DNA from: Deltaproteobacteria bacterium
GTDB taxonomy: Bacteria > Desulfobacterota > Desulfobulbia > Desulfobulbales > Desulfurivibrionaceae
Direction of reading: 5' to 3'
Assembly (NCBI GenBank): GCA_026388735.1
Contig: JAPLJG010000044.1
Coordinates: 1-41,002, forward strand
Length of the DNA: 41,002 nt
The translations under genes and the position numbers were made by a program. Shown here piece after piece: positions 25,433 to 33,349 of this stretch; position 1 is the first letter of the stretch, and the number at the start of each line of letters is the position of its first letter. The notes beneath the pieces were generated by a model that saw nothing but the letters and a program-made list of their open reading frames with translations, was not told the DNA's origin and did no database searches.

Positions 25433-27019
25433 ATGGATCTCTTAAAGGATTTTGCTCAAAAAGACATGATCGAACAGATCATTTGCCTGGATGAGATCAA
25501 GGAGTCCAAATTGGTGGAAGCCATCCCGGCCCTGTGGAATCTGTATGCCAATCCGCTTGGCGATCAGGCGGTTGATGAAATGGTGTATCACACCCTTTTT
25601 GATTTGCTTGCCGGGCGTGAGCAGGAGATTATCACTGGTCTGGGCCATGCATCAGAGGCGGTTCGTCTCATGTGTGTTCGCCGGGCAGCCGACGGCGGCT
25701 CTGCCGCGCTTCAGGACGCGCTGGTCAAGCTGCTTGCTTCCGGGGCCGGCAATGAATTTGTCTCCGAGGTTATTCGGGCTCTGGGCAGCTATAAGGATGC
25801 GGGCCTCACCGATATTCTGCTGCCCTATCTCAAACATGAAGATTATGCCGTTGTTGCCTGGGCCATGCGTGGTCTTGCCGGAATCCATGATCTCAAGTTC
25901 CGCGATGCCTTGATGGCTATGGTCTCTGAGAGTCGGGAGGTGCACCATGTTGATGCCGGCTGCGATTTGCGTATCGCCCTGGCCTTGGAAAACATTGCCA
26001 ATTTCCCCGATGATGCAACAATGGCTTTTCTCATCGGCTTTATCCATCATGCCAATCCCTCGTTTCGGCGGGTTGTTATCTCTACCCTTGCCGACATGGG
26101 GGAGGAGATTCTGCCCGCTCTGGAAAGATGTCTTGATGCTGGCGACAAGGACGAAAAAATCATGGCGGCCAACGTCATTGGCATGACCGGGAAAAAACGG
26201 GGCGCTGATATTCTGGTCGCCCACCTGGAAAAGGTCGAGGATGCTAACCTGAAATTTGCCATCTATGAGGGGCTGGGGCGAATCACCTCCATGCGCAGCG
26301 TGATCGGCCTGACCGATGGCTTGGTGGAAGTGGATGATCTTGTGCTCATCGCTGTGGCGACGGCCCTTGATCATCAGTGCAACCCCGGGGTGGTCAAGGT
26401 GCTGAACGAGATCATTGCCAAGGGCGACGCTCAGAGCGGGCGGGTACTCTCGGCCATCATCACCTCCCACGCCCGGCAGGTTTTTGCTGCCCTGTATAAA
26501 GATGGCGGGCAACGGGCCGCATTGCTTGCCGCCGTGCAGAAATCCGGAGATCATGACGCCATTGGCGCTTTTCGGGCGGAACTTGCCAAAATCGGTGGGG
26601 AGCAAGCGGCCAAGGATATTCAGCAGTTGAGCCTCGGCGAGGTTGGGGCCAAGGAAAAGCGTATTCTTGCTGCGGATGACTCCAGGGCCATGCTCTTCTT
26701 CTACAAGGGCGTTGCCGCAGACCTCGGCATGGAGTTGGTCACGGTGGAAGATGGGAAAAAGGCCTTTGATTACCTACAGATGGACAGTGAGTTTGACCTG
26801 ATCATCACCGATATGAACATGCCGAACATGGACGGTATCGAGCTGACCCGCGAGATCAGAAAGAAGCCGGAATGGGTAAAAATTCCCGTGCTGATGGCAA
26901 CCACCGAATCGGAGAAGACCCAGTCGGAACTGGCCCGGCAGGCCGGGGTGACGGATTTTATCACCAAGCCCTTTTCCAAGGATGATTTTAAAGCGAAGAT
27001 CGGTCAGATGTTTGCCTGA
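25433..27019 (+). CDS. HEAT-repeat protein with C-terminal receiver domain
   Basis: 528-aa cytoplasmic protein. About residues 1-395 are helical repeats of HEAT/PBS type (SEAVRLMCVRRAADGGSAALQD, HEDYAVVAWAMRGLAGIHDLKFRDALM, NPSFRRVVISTLADMGEEILPAL, DEKIMAANVIGMTGKKRGADILVAHL). A CheY-like receiver spans about 409-528 with acidic pocket AADDSRA, phosphoacceptor D460 in IITDMNMPNMDGIEL, the Thr/Ala switch region and K512 in FITKPFSK. A strong ribosome site (GGAGAAGGAG) precedes ATG 25433. It follows cheB after a 204-base gap that contains AT-rich DNA and a weak GTTCCC/GGGAAC inverted repeat (25310-25341) but no gene. As no stand-alone CheY is present here, it is a candidate output of CheA; this is inference. 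Confidence 0.9.
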   Translation: MDLLKDFAQKDMIEQIICLDEIKESKLVEAIPALWNLYANPLGDQAVDEMVYHTLFDLLAGREQEIITGLGHASEAVRLMCVRRAADGGSAALQDALVKLLASGAGNEFVSEVIRALGSYKDAGLTDILLPYLKHEDYAVVAWAMRGLAGIHDLKFRDALMAMVSESREVHHVDAGCDLRIALALENIANFPDDATMAFLIGFIHHANPSFRRVVISTLADMGEEILPALERCLDAGDKDEKIMAANVIGMTGKKRGADILVAHLEKVEDANLKFAIYEGLGRITSMRSVIGLTDGLVEVDDLVLIAVATALDHQCNPGVVKVLNEIIAKGDAQSGRVLSAIITSHARQVFAALYKDGGQRAALLAAVQKSGDHDAIGAFRAELAKIGGEQAAKDIQQLSLGEVGAKEKRILAADDSRAMLFFYKGVAADLGMELVTVEDGKKAFDYLQMDSEFDLIITDMNMPNMDGIELTREIRKKPEWVKIPVLMATTESEKTQSELARQAGVTDFITKPFSKDDFKAKIGQMFA

Positions 27020-27042
27020 ATCCCGTGTCATGGTCTTAAGAC

Positions 27043-27078
27043 AAAAAGAGTCTGCCGCTGTGCAGGCTCTTTTTGTTT
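27043..27078 (+). terminator. Intrinsic terminator after the HEAT-receiver gene
   Basis: AAAAAGAG-T-CTGC, a six-base loop, then GCAG-G-CTCTTTTT and GTTT. The stem is 12 bp with one T/G opposition and ends in a T-run. It closes the chemotaxis cluster on the plus strand. Confidence 0.85.
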
Positions 27079-27108
27079 GACCCCAATGGTTTTCTTCCGT
27101 ACTATTCC

Positions 27109-27126
27109 GCAGGGCATGCGCCCTGC
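27109..27126 (+). other. Short perfect hairpin upstream of fbp
   Basis: GCAGGGC-ATGC-GCCCTGC, seven paired bases with a four-base loop, 54 bases ahead of the fbp start. No T-run follows. It may be a leader hairpin or an operator-like site; nothing else is recognised in the 27079-27179 gap. Confidence 0.45.
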
Positions 27127-27179
27127 CAACTCAGCCGCCGCGCTGAATCTTTTTTGTCTGATCCTGCATGGGGAGTGAA

Positions 27180-28205
27180 ATGACCAAACCGTTTGGAATT
27201 ACCGTAAGTCGGCATATCATGGACAGCCAACGCCTGCATCCCCAGGCCACCGGCGACTTGTCCGGTCTGCTCAGTGAATTGATCGTGGCCGCCAAAACAA
27301 TCAACGCCGAGGTCAATATGGCCGGGTTGGCCGATGTTCTGGGGCGGACCGGGAAAACCAATATCCAGGGCGAGCATGTGCAGAAGCTTGATGAGCTGGC
27401 CAATAACACTATCAAGCGCCGCATGGCCCGCTGCGGCTATGTCTGTGTGATGACCTCGGAAGAAGAAGCGGATATCATTCCGGTGGCTGAGGGGAGTGCG
27501 GGCAAATACACCCTGGCCTTTGATCCGCTGGACGGCTCGTCCAATATCGACGTCAACGTGAACATCGGCACCATTTTTTCCATCCATCGGCGCAAATCAA
27601 CCAACGATCTTACCCCCCAGGGCGATGAAGCCGATCTGTTGCAAAAGGGGCGGGAACAGGTGGCTGCCGGGTATATCATCTACGGTTCCAGCACCATGAT
27701 GGTTTTTACCACCGGTGAAGGGGTGCACGGTTTTACCCTTGATCCCAGTGTGGGTGAGTTCTACCTGTCACATCCGGATATCAGGATTCCCGAGCGGAGC
27801 AAGTATTACAGCGTCAATGAAGGCAATTACAACTTTTGGAACAGTGAGGTGCGGAGGTTTGTGGATTACCTGAAGGAAAACGACAAAGAAACCGGGCGGC
27901 CCTACAATGCCAGGTACATCGGCTCATTGGTGGCGGATTTCCACCGCAACCTCATTGCGGGTGGGATTTTTCTTTACCCGCGTGACAACCGGAATCCGGC
28001 CAAGCCCCATGGCAAGCTGCGTCTGCTGTATGAGGCCGCGCCCCTGGCTTTCCTGGTGGAACAGGCCGGTGGCCGGGCCATTACCGATGAAGGTGTGAAC
28101 ATTATGGATATCCAGCCAAAATCGCTGCACCAACGGGTGCCGCTGGTTATCGGCTGTCGCCATGAAGTGGATTTGTTCGAGGAGTTTATGACCGGCGAAA
28201 AGTAA
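27180..28205 (+). CDS. fbp: Fructose-1,6-bisphosphatase, class I
   Basis: Hydrolyses fructose 1,6-bisphosphate to fructose 6-phosphate in gluconeogenesis; cytoplasmic, metal dependent. I choose ATG 27180 because GGGGAG lies just upstream, and reject ATG 27168, which overlaps that site; the product is then 341 aa, usual for the family. Visible signatures are the helix NIQGEHVQKLDELAN, the acidic VMTSEEEADI, the metal and phosphate site AFDPLDGSSNIDVNVNIGTIFSI, and the active-site lysine region near the end (HGKLRLLYEAAPLAFLVEQAGG). It converges on glnS. Confidence 0.95.
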   Translation: MTKPFGITVSRHIMDSQRLHPQATGDLSGLLSELIVAAKTINAEVNMAGLADVLGRTGKTNIQGEHVQKLDELANNTIKRRMARCGYVCVMTSEEEADIIPVAEGSAGKYTLAFDPLDGSSNIDVNVNIGTIFSIHRRKSTNDLTPQGDEADLLQKGREQVAAGYIIYGSSTMMVFTTGEGVHGFTLDPSVGEFYLSHPDIRIPERSKYYSVNEGNYNFWNSEVRRFVDYLKENDKETGRPYNARYIGSLVADFHRNLIAGGIFLYPRDNRNPAKPHGKLRLLYEAAPLAFLVEQAGGRAITDEGVNIMDIQPKSLHQRVPLVIGCRHEVDLFEEFMTGEK

Positions 28206-28222
28206 AAGGGTTGAGGTCTTTC

Positions 28223-28266
28223 AAAAAAGGCTGGCGCGGGAACGAGTTTCCACGCCAGCCTTTTTT
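28223..28266. terminator. Bidirectional intrinsic terminator between fbp and glnS
   Basis: A perfect 14-bp stem, AAAAAAGGCTGGCG against CGCCAGCCTTTTTT, with further pairing of GGAA/TTCC in the loop. The A-run on the left and T-run on the right let it act on both strands, fitting the convergent fbp and glnS genes. Confidence 0.93.
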
Positions 28267-28289
28267 GTTTATCCTTTTGCCTTTTCTTT

Positions 28290-29954
28290 TTACAAGGTGT
28301 CCCGCAAGGTGACAGTCCGGTTGAACACGGGCTTGCCATCCCTGGAATCCTTGTTGTCCACGCAAAAATATCCCTGGCGTTCGAACTGGTAATGGCTGCC
28401 TGGATGGGCATTGGCCAGGCTCGGTTCCACCAAGCAATCGTTGAGCACCAACAGGGATTCCGGATTGACAAAGGTCTTGAAGTCCGCTTCGCCCGCATCC
28501 GGGTTTTCTTCGGTAAAGAGCCGGTCGTAGAGGCGCACCTCGGCCTGCACACCATGGGCGGCGGACACCCAGTGGATGGTGCCTTTGACCTTGCGGCCAT
28601 CCGGGGCGGAGCCGCCCAGGGTGGCCGGATCATAGGTGCAATGCAGCTCGATGATCTCGCCGCTGATTTCGTCCTTGATCACTTTTTCGCATTTGATGAA
28701 ATAGGCGTAGCGCAGACGCACCTCCCGCCCTGGGGCCAGGCGGAAGAATTTTTTCGCCGGCTCTTCCATGAAGTCTTCCCGTTCGATATATACCTCCCGG
28801 CCAAAGGGGACAGCCCGTTCGCCCAGCTCCGGCTTTTGCGGGTGGTTCTGGGCGGTAAGGTTTTCCGTGTGGTCTTCGGGATAGTTGGTGATCACCACCT
28901 TGAGCGGAGCGAGTACGCCCATGACCCGGACGGCGGTCTCGTTGAGATCGTCACGCACGCAGTGTTCCAGCAGGGCTACATCCACCATGCTGTCTTTCTT
29001 GGCTACGCCGATCTTCTCGCAGAAGCTGCGCAGCGCCGCCGGAGTATAACCGCGGCGACGGATGCCGGACAGGGTGGGCATCCGAGGATCGTCCCAGCCG
29101 GAAACATGACCATCGTTGACCAGTTGCAGGAGCTTGCGCTTGCTGACCACGGTGTAGCTGAGATTCAAGCGGGCAAATTCTATCTGCCTCGGGTGGCAGG
29201 GCACCGGCAGGTTGTCGAGGGTCCAGTCGTAAAGAGGCCGGTGGTCGGCGAACTCCAGGGTACAGAGCGAGTGGGTGATCCCCTCCAGCGCATCGGAAAT
29301 GGGGTGGGTGTAATCGTACATCGGATAGATGCACCAAGTGTCGCCGGTGCGGTGATGGCTGGCGTGCAGGATGCGGTAGAGCACCGGGTCGCGCATGTTC
29401 ATGTTGCCGGAGGCCATGTCGATCTTTGCCCGCAAAACCCGGGTGCCGTCCGGGAATTCCCCGGCCCGCATGCGCCGGAACAGATCGAGATTTTCCGCCA
29501 CCGGCCGGTCGCGGTACGGGCTGTTTTTGCCCGGCTCGGTGAGGGTGCCGCGGTAGGCGCGGGTTTCCTCGGCGGAAAGGTCGCAGACATAGGCCTTGCC
29601 GGTGGTGATCAGATGCTCGGCGTATTGGTAGATCTGTTCAAAATAATCCGAGGCAAAGTAGAGATGCTCGCCCCAGTCAAAGCCCAGCCAGCGGACATTG
29701 TCCTTGATGGACTCGACATACTCCTGCTCTTCCTTGGTGGGATTGGTGTCGTCGAAGCGAAGATGGCAACGGGCACTTAAGTTTTCTTTGGCGATGCCGA
29801 AGTTGAGACAGATGGATTTGGCATGGCCGATATGGAGATAGCCGTTGGGCTCCGGCGGGAAGCGGGTGACGATCTGCTCATGCTTGCCAATGGCGAGGTC
29901 GCCGGCGATGATGGTGCGGATGAAGTCCTGTGACTGAGTCTCGTCGCTGCTCAT
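28290..29954 (-). CDS. glnS: Glutaminyl-tRNA synthetase
   Basis: Charges tRNA-Gln with glutamine; 554 aa from ATG 29954, the same length as E. coli GlnRS. Class I signatures are [21 protein letters not shown] (HIGH) and [12 protein letters not shown] (KMSKS-type, VSKRK). The Rossmann insert [25 protein letters not shown] and the C-terminal beta-barrel anticodon domain ([26 protein letters not shown]) are present. Starts further upstream in the frame would run into gltX. Many deltaproteobacteria use the GatCAB amidation route instead, so a dedicated GlnRS is informative; whether GatCAB also exists cannot be seen here. It follows gltX by 31 bases. Confidence 0.95.
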   Translation of the reverse strand: MSSDETQSQDFIRTIIAGDLAIGKHEQIVTRFPPEPNGYLHIGHAKSICLNFGIAKENLSARCHLRFDDTNPTKEEQEYVESIKDNVRWLGFDWGEHLYFASDYFEQIYQYAEHLITTGKAYVCDLSAEETRAYRGTLTEPGKNSPYRDRPVAENLDLFRRMRAGEFPDGTRVLRAKIDMASGNMNMRDPVLYRILHASHHRTGDTWCIYPMYDYTHPISDALEGITHSLCTLEFADHRPLYDWTLDNLPVPCHPRQIEFARLNLSYTVVSKRKLLQLVNDGHVSGWDDPRMPTLSGIRRRGYTPAALRSFCEKIGVAKKDSMVDVALLEHCVRDDLNETAVRVMGVLAPLKVVITNYPEDHTENLTAQNHPQKPELGERAVPFGREVYIEREDFMEEPAKKFFRLAPGREVRLRYAYFIKCEKVIKDEISGEIIELHCTYDPATLGGSAPDGRKVKGTIHWVSAAHGVQAEVRLYDRLFTEENPDAGEADFKTFVNPESLLVLNDCLVEPSLANAHPGSHYQFERQGYFCVDNKDSRDGKPVFNRTVTLRDTL

Positions 29955-29985
29955 ATGCTTATTTCCCGTAGAGTTTGGTTGGCTT

Positions 29986-31524
29986 TTATTCGAAGTACTG
30001 CGTTGCACCCTTGAGGCGGGTCACAACCCGTTGCTTGCTGATCTGGGCAAAGACCTCGAACATGCTCGGCCCCTTGACTTGGCCGGTGATCACCGCCCGG
30101 GCCCCATTGACCAGCACCCCCACCTTTACCCCGAGTTCCTCGGCAAATTCCCGGCAGACCCGCTCCGTCTCATCGTGGCTGAGTTCCGGCAGGGCGTCGA
30201 AGCGTTCGGCCAGCATGGGCAGCCATTCCTTGAGACCTGGGTGCTTCAGCACGTTTTTGGCCAGGGCGGTCTCGTCCATGGCAAAATCATCGGCAAACCA
30301 GGCCCGGCCCAGGGAGGCAAAGTCCTTCAAGGTGTGGAAGCGCTCCCTGGTCATATCCAGGTTTTTCAGGAACCACTGTTTCTTTTCGCCATCGTAGGCA
30401 GAATCCCATAGCCCTTCTTTTTGAAATTCCACCTTAACCAAGGCGCCGATTTCCTCGATGGGCAGGGTGCGCAGGTAATGGGCATTGATGTTGATCGCCT
30501 TGGGATCGGTGAAAAACTTGGGGTCATCCTTGCGGTAGTTGAAGATGGAGTTGGACCGGGTGATGCCGTCAAAGCTGAAGGCGTCATCCTTGCGGTAGTT
30601 GAAGATGGAGTTGGACCGGGTGATGCCGTCAAAGCTGAAGGCCTCGATGAGTTCTTCCCGCGAAAAGATCTCGCGGTCATCGGAGGTGGACCAGCCCAGC
30701 AGGACAAGAAAATTTGCCAGAGCCCAGGGGAGAAAGCCCTGTTCCCGATAAAACTGAACCGAGACGATCTCGCCATGGCTGCGCTTAGAGATCTTTGCCT
30801 TGTTCAGGTCAAGGGTCAGGGGCATGTGGGCGAAGATGGGCAGCTCTGCGCCCAAGGCCCGGTAGAGCAGGATCTGGCGCGGGGTATTACTCAGGCCGTC
30901 CTGGCCCCGGATAACATGGCTGATGCGGTCACGGATATCGTCCACCACGTTGCAGAGCAGGTACAGTGGCATGCCGTTGGAGCGGACAATGACGAAATCC
31001 TCGATATCCTCATGGGCGCGTTCAACCCGGCCATAGACCTGATCGTCAAACCCGACCTTGCCCGGTTCCTGCGGCACCTTGAAGCGGATGACATACGGGA
31101 GACCTTGGGCCTCTTTTTCCCGAACCTGTTCCGGGCTGAGCTTGCGGCAAACGCCGTCGTAGCGGTAATCGCCCTTGGCCGCAGCGGCGGCTTCCCGCTT
31201 GGCCTCGAGTTCTTCCTTGCTGCAAAAACACTTGTAGGCATTGCCGTCGGCCAGCAGCCTTTGGGCTGCGGCCATATGTTCGGCGGCATATTCCGACTGA
31301 AAATAGGGGCCTTCATCCCAAGTCACCCCCAGCCACTCCAGGCCGTCGAGAATACCTTGGATGGATTCCTGGGTGGAGCGTTCCGCGTCCGTATCTTCGA
31401 TGCGCAGTACCAGCTTGCCCCCGTGCTTGCGGGCAAACAGCCAGTTATAGATGGCGGTCCTGGCCCCGCCGATATGAAGATAGCCGGTGGGGCTGGGTGG
31501 GAAGCGGACGCGGACCTCTGTCAT
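29986..31524 (-). CDS. gltX: Glutamyl-tRNA synthetase with an internal 20-residue duplication
   Basis: Charges tRNA-Glu; 512 aa from ATG 31524 (AAGGAG seven bases upstream). Class I motifs are [23 protein letters not shown] and KISKRSHG. The zinc-binding-like [15 protein letters not shown] segment and the insert [11 protein letters not shown] are present. Residues 295-314 and 315-334 are identical ([11 protein letters not shown]...YRKDD twice), produced by an exact 60-bp repeat in the DNA, placed between the catalytic domain and the anticodon-binding region. Without one copy the protein would be 492 aa and align normally into [15 protein letters not shown]. It is the first gene of a gltX-glnS pair. 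The effect on activity is unknown; assembly error is possible. Confidence 0.93.
   Translation of the reverse strand: MTEVRVRFPPSPTGYLHIGGARTAIYNWLFARKHGGKLVLRIEDTDAERSTQESIQGILDGLEWLGVTWDEGPYFQSEYAAEHMAAAQRLLADGNAYKCFCSKEELEAKREAAAAAKGDYRYDGVCRKLSPEQVREKEAQGLPYVIRFKVPQEPGKVGFDDQVYGRVERAHEDIEDFVIVRSNGMPLYLLCNVVDDIRDRISHVIRGQDGLSNTPRQILLYRALGAELPIFAHMPLTLDLNKAKISKRSHGEIVSVQFYREQGFLPWALANFLVLLGWSTSDDREIFSREELIEAFSFDGITRSNSIFNYRKDDAFSFDGITRSNSIFNYRKDDPKFFTDPKAININAHYLRTLPIEEIGALVKVEFQKEGLWDSAYDGEKKQWFLKNLDMTRERFHTLKDFASLGRAWFADDFAMDETALAKNVLKHPGLKEWLPMLAERFDALPELSHDETERVCREFAEELGVKVGVLVNGARAVITGQVKGPSMFEVFAQISKQRVVTRLKGATQYFE
30523..30642 (-). repeat. Exact 60-bp in-frame tandem duplication in gltX
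   Basis: Positions 30523-30582 and 30583-30642 are identical base for base. The period of 60 keeps the gltX frame and duplicates 20 residues. Complete identity indicates a very recent event, or an assembly artefact, since neutral drift would have changed synonymous positions. Confidence 0.95.
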
Positions 31525-31698
31525 GGTATTCTCCTTGCAAAAAAATGAGCAACGCAGAGCCAAGCTGAGCATTGCTGACGGATCGAGTTCAAGCTGTGTT
31601 TTATATATCGTTTTACCGGGTTATTCAAGAGGATGCTTGGGAAAAAGCAAGGGAGGCAGGCTGGGATTGGGGCGGGGCTTTTTCTATTCCTCAAGGGA

Positions 31699-31726
31699 TT
31701 GCTTTATTTTTAATGAAAATTATAGT
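31699..31726 (+). promoter_or_regulatory. Candidate promoter for the small hypothetical gene
   Basis: TTGCTT (31699-31704), 16 bases, TATAGT (31721-31726) on the plus strand, in an AT-rich pocket. The start codon at 31809 lies about 75 bases after the expected transcript start. The rest of the 284-bp gap from the gltX start (31525-31808) shows no gene I would support. Confidence 0.35.
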
Positions 31727-31808
31727 ATGGTTATATCGTAACTATTTGCTGGCAGTCTGTCAGTGCGGTTACGCGGAAACGGATGCTTACGCACAAGGGA
31801 GGTGGAAC

Positions 31809-32144
31809 ATGCCTTTAGATCCTAGCGCTACATCAGTGCAAACCAATGTCAGATCAGAGCGGCCTGTTTCTCCGTATGCCGGGTCAGAAGGAGAAAAGAA
31901 GGCGAAAAGCAACAGATCGGAGTCCGGCCAAACCAGTCAGGCTTCCCCCGATGTCGTGACCAAGATTTCCGCTGCCGCTTTGGAGGCATCCCGGGCTCTT
32001 ACCCAGGCGGGACAAGCTGCGGACCAGAATGCCCCGGAAGAATCGGTGCGGGCGGCGGAACGACGGGAGCCGCCACCAAGGCCACCGCAGGAACAAAGCA
32101 CACGGACGCAACAGCGATCACGCGGGGTGGATGTGGTTGTTTGA
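31809..32144 (+). CDS. Small hydrophilic hypothetical protein
   Basis: 111 aa starting at ATG 31809, chosen because of a near-perfect ribosome site (GGGAGGTGG, five to six bases upstream); an in-frame extension to 31572 lacks any such site. The sequence is rich in Ser, Glu, Arg, Pro and Gln and looks disordered, apart from a short helix around residues 57-78 (VVTKISAAALEASRALTQAG). The end PPPRPPQEQ...RSRGVDVVV finishes in a hydrophobic VDVVV. No family is recognised. A strong promoter-like site before it and a strong terminator after it argue for a real monocistronic gene. Confidence 0.7.
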   Translation: MPLDPSATSVQTNVRSERPVSPYAGSEGEKKAKSNRSESGQTSQASPDVVTKISAAALEASRALTQAGQAADQNAPEESVRAAERREPPPRPPQEQSTRTQQRSRGVDVVV

Positions 32145-32174
32145 TTTGTAACACAACAGCAAGATTGCAAGCGG

Positions 32175-32206
32175 GGGGCGATTCTCAGGAATTGCCCCTT
32201 TTTTTT
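32175..32206 (+). terminator. Intrinsic terminator after the small hypothetical gene
   Basis: GGGGCGATTC (32175-32184), loop TCAG, GAATTGCCCC (32189-32198), then eight T residues. Ten paired positions with one G-T pair. It ends two bases before the era stop codon, which is read from the other strand. Confidence 0.93.
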
Positions 32207-32208
32207 GT

Positions 32209-33108
32209 TTAGAAGCCAAGCTCTCTCAGAAAGCGTGGGTCGCTGGTCCAATCCTTTTGGACCTTCACCCAAAGTTTAAGCAGTACGTGCTGGTCAAGGA
32301 GAATCTCGATGTCTCTCCGGGCCGCCTGGCCCAATTGTTTGAGTTTGCTGCCGTTCTTGCCGATGATGATGCCTTTTTGCGAATCCTTTTCCACATAGAT
32401 GGTTGCGTGGATCGTGATCAGTTGTTTGGCGGCATTCTCCTTGAAACTCTCAATCGTCACCGCGGTTGAATACGGGATCTCCTGACCGGTTTGCAAAAAA
32501 ATCTTCTCCCGGATGATCTCCGCGACAATGAACCGTTCGCTGGCATCGGTGGGAATATCCTCGGGATAAAGTCGCGGCCCGGTGGGCAGCAGGGGGCAGA
32601 GTTCCTGGATAACCAGATCGGTGCCGTCGCTGGCCTTGGCCGACAGGGGCAAGATCGCCTGGAATGGGTAGAGGCCCTGATAAGTGGCGATAATGGGCAG
32701 CAGCTTTTCCTTGTCGATGAGATCCATCTTGTTCAGCAGCAGCAGCACCGGCTTGTCGACTCCCTCAAGGCAGCGGGTCAGGGTGGTGCCCGTGCTTGGC
32801 AGGGGCATGGTGACGTCAACCATGAAAACAATGGCGTCCACATCGGCCAGGCTGCCCAGGGCGATCTTCACCATCTCCAGGTTCAAGGGGCTTCTTGCCT
32901 TATGGATACCCGGCGTGTCCAGCATGACGATCTGGTAGTCCGGGCCGTTGACGATGCCCAATATCCGGTTGCGGGTGGTCTGGGGCTTGGGCGAGACAAT
33001 GGAGATCTTTTGGCCGAGCAGGCTGTTGAGCAGCGTGGATTTGCCCACGTTGGGAGGCCCGATGAGGGCGACAATGCCTGATTTGACTTGTTCCGGGGAG
33101 CTGTTCAT
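32209..33108 (-). CDS. era: GTPase Era
   Basis: Essential GTPase that binds 16S rRNA and assists 30S assembly; 299 aa from ATG 33108, matching the usual 300. The open frame continues to 33240, but that extension (with MYQLFLWLSSF...) is unlike Era and is rejected. G motifs are GPPNVGKST (G1), QTTRNRILGI (switch region), LDTPGIHKARS (G3) and LLNKMDLI (G4). The C-terminal KH domain shows KGIIIGKNGSKLKQLGQAARRDIEILL and the 3' rRNA-binding element region. The ribosome site before the start is weak. Convergent with the small hypothetical gene. Confidence 0.95.
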   Translation of the reverse strand: MNSSPEQVKSGIVALIGPPNVGKSTLLNSLLGQKISIVSPKPQTTRNRILGIVNGPDYQIVMLDTPGIHKARSPLNLEMVKIALGSLADVDAIVFMVDVTMPLPSTGTTLTRCLEGVDKPVLLLLNKMDLIDKEKLLPIIATYQGLYPFQAILPLSAKASDGTDLVIQELCPLLPTGPRLYPEDIPTDASERFIVAEIIREKIFLQTGQEIPYSTAVTIESFKENAAKQLITIHATIYVEKDSQKGIIIGKNGSKLKQLGQAARRDIEILLDQHVLLKLWVKVQKDWTSDPRFLRELGF

Positions 33109-33349
33109 GGGTGCCGTTGCGCTCGTGAGTGTTGATATGAAAAAACAACCTGTTACATACCAGGATTCCTGATTTTTCGCATCCCCTGTCTCGCTCGCAG
33201 CCACGGAAAAAGATGACAACCAAAGGAATAGCTGGTACACATTGGCCAGTTTTTCCTCGATATCAGCCGATCTGCGCAGTCCGGACTTCCCCCAATAAAT
33301 ATCGGACAGAGTTTCCGGCGCGCTTTCTTTTATTATAAGGGAACATCAC

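Noticed and set aside
31572-31808. Longer version of the small hypothetical protein
   Set aside because: No ribosome site at the upstream start, while GGGAGGTGG directly precedes ATG 31809.
33109-33240. N-terminal extension of Era
   Set aside because: Era is about 300 aa and its motifs begin right after ATG 33108; the extension resembles no GTPase part.
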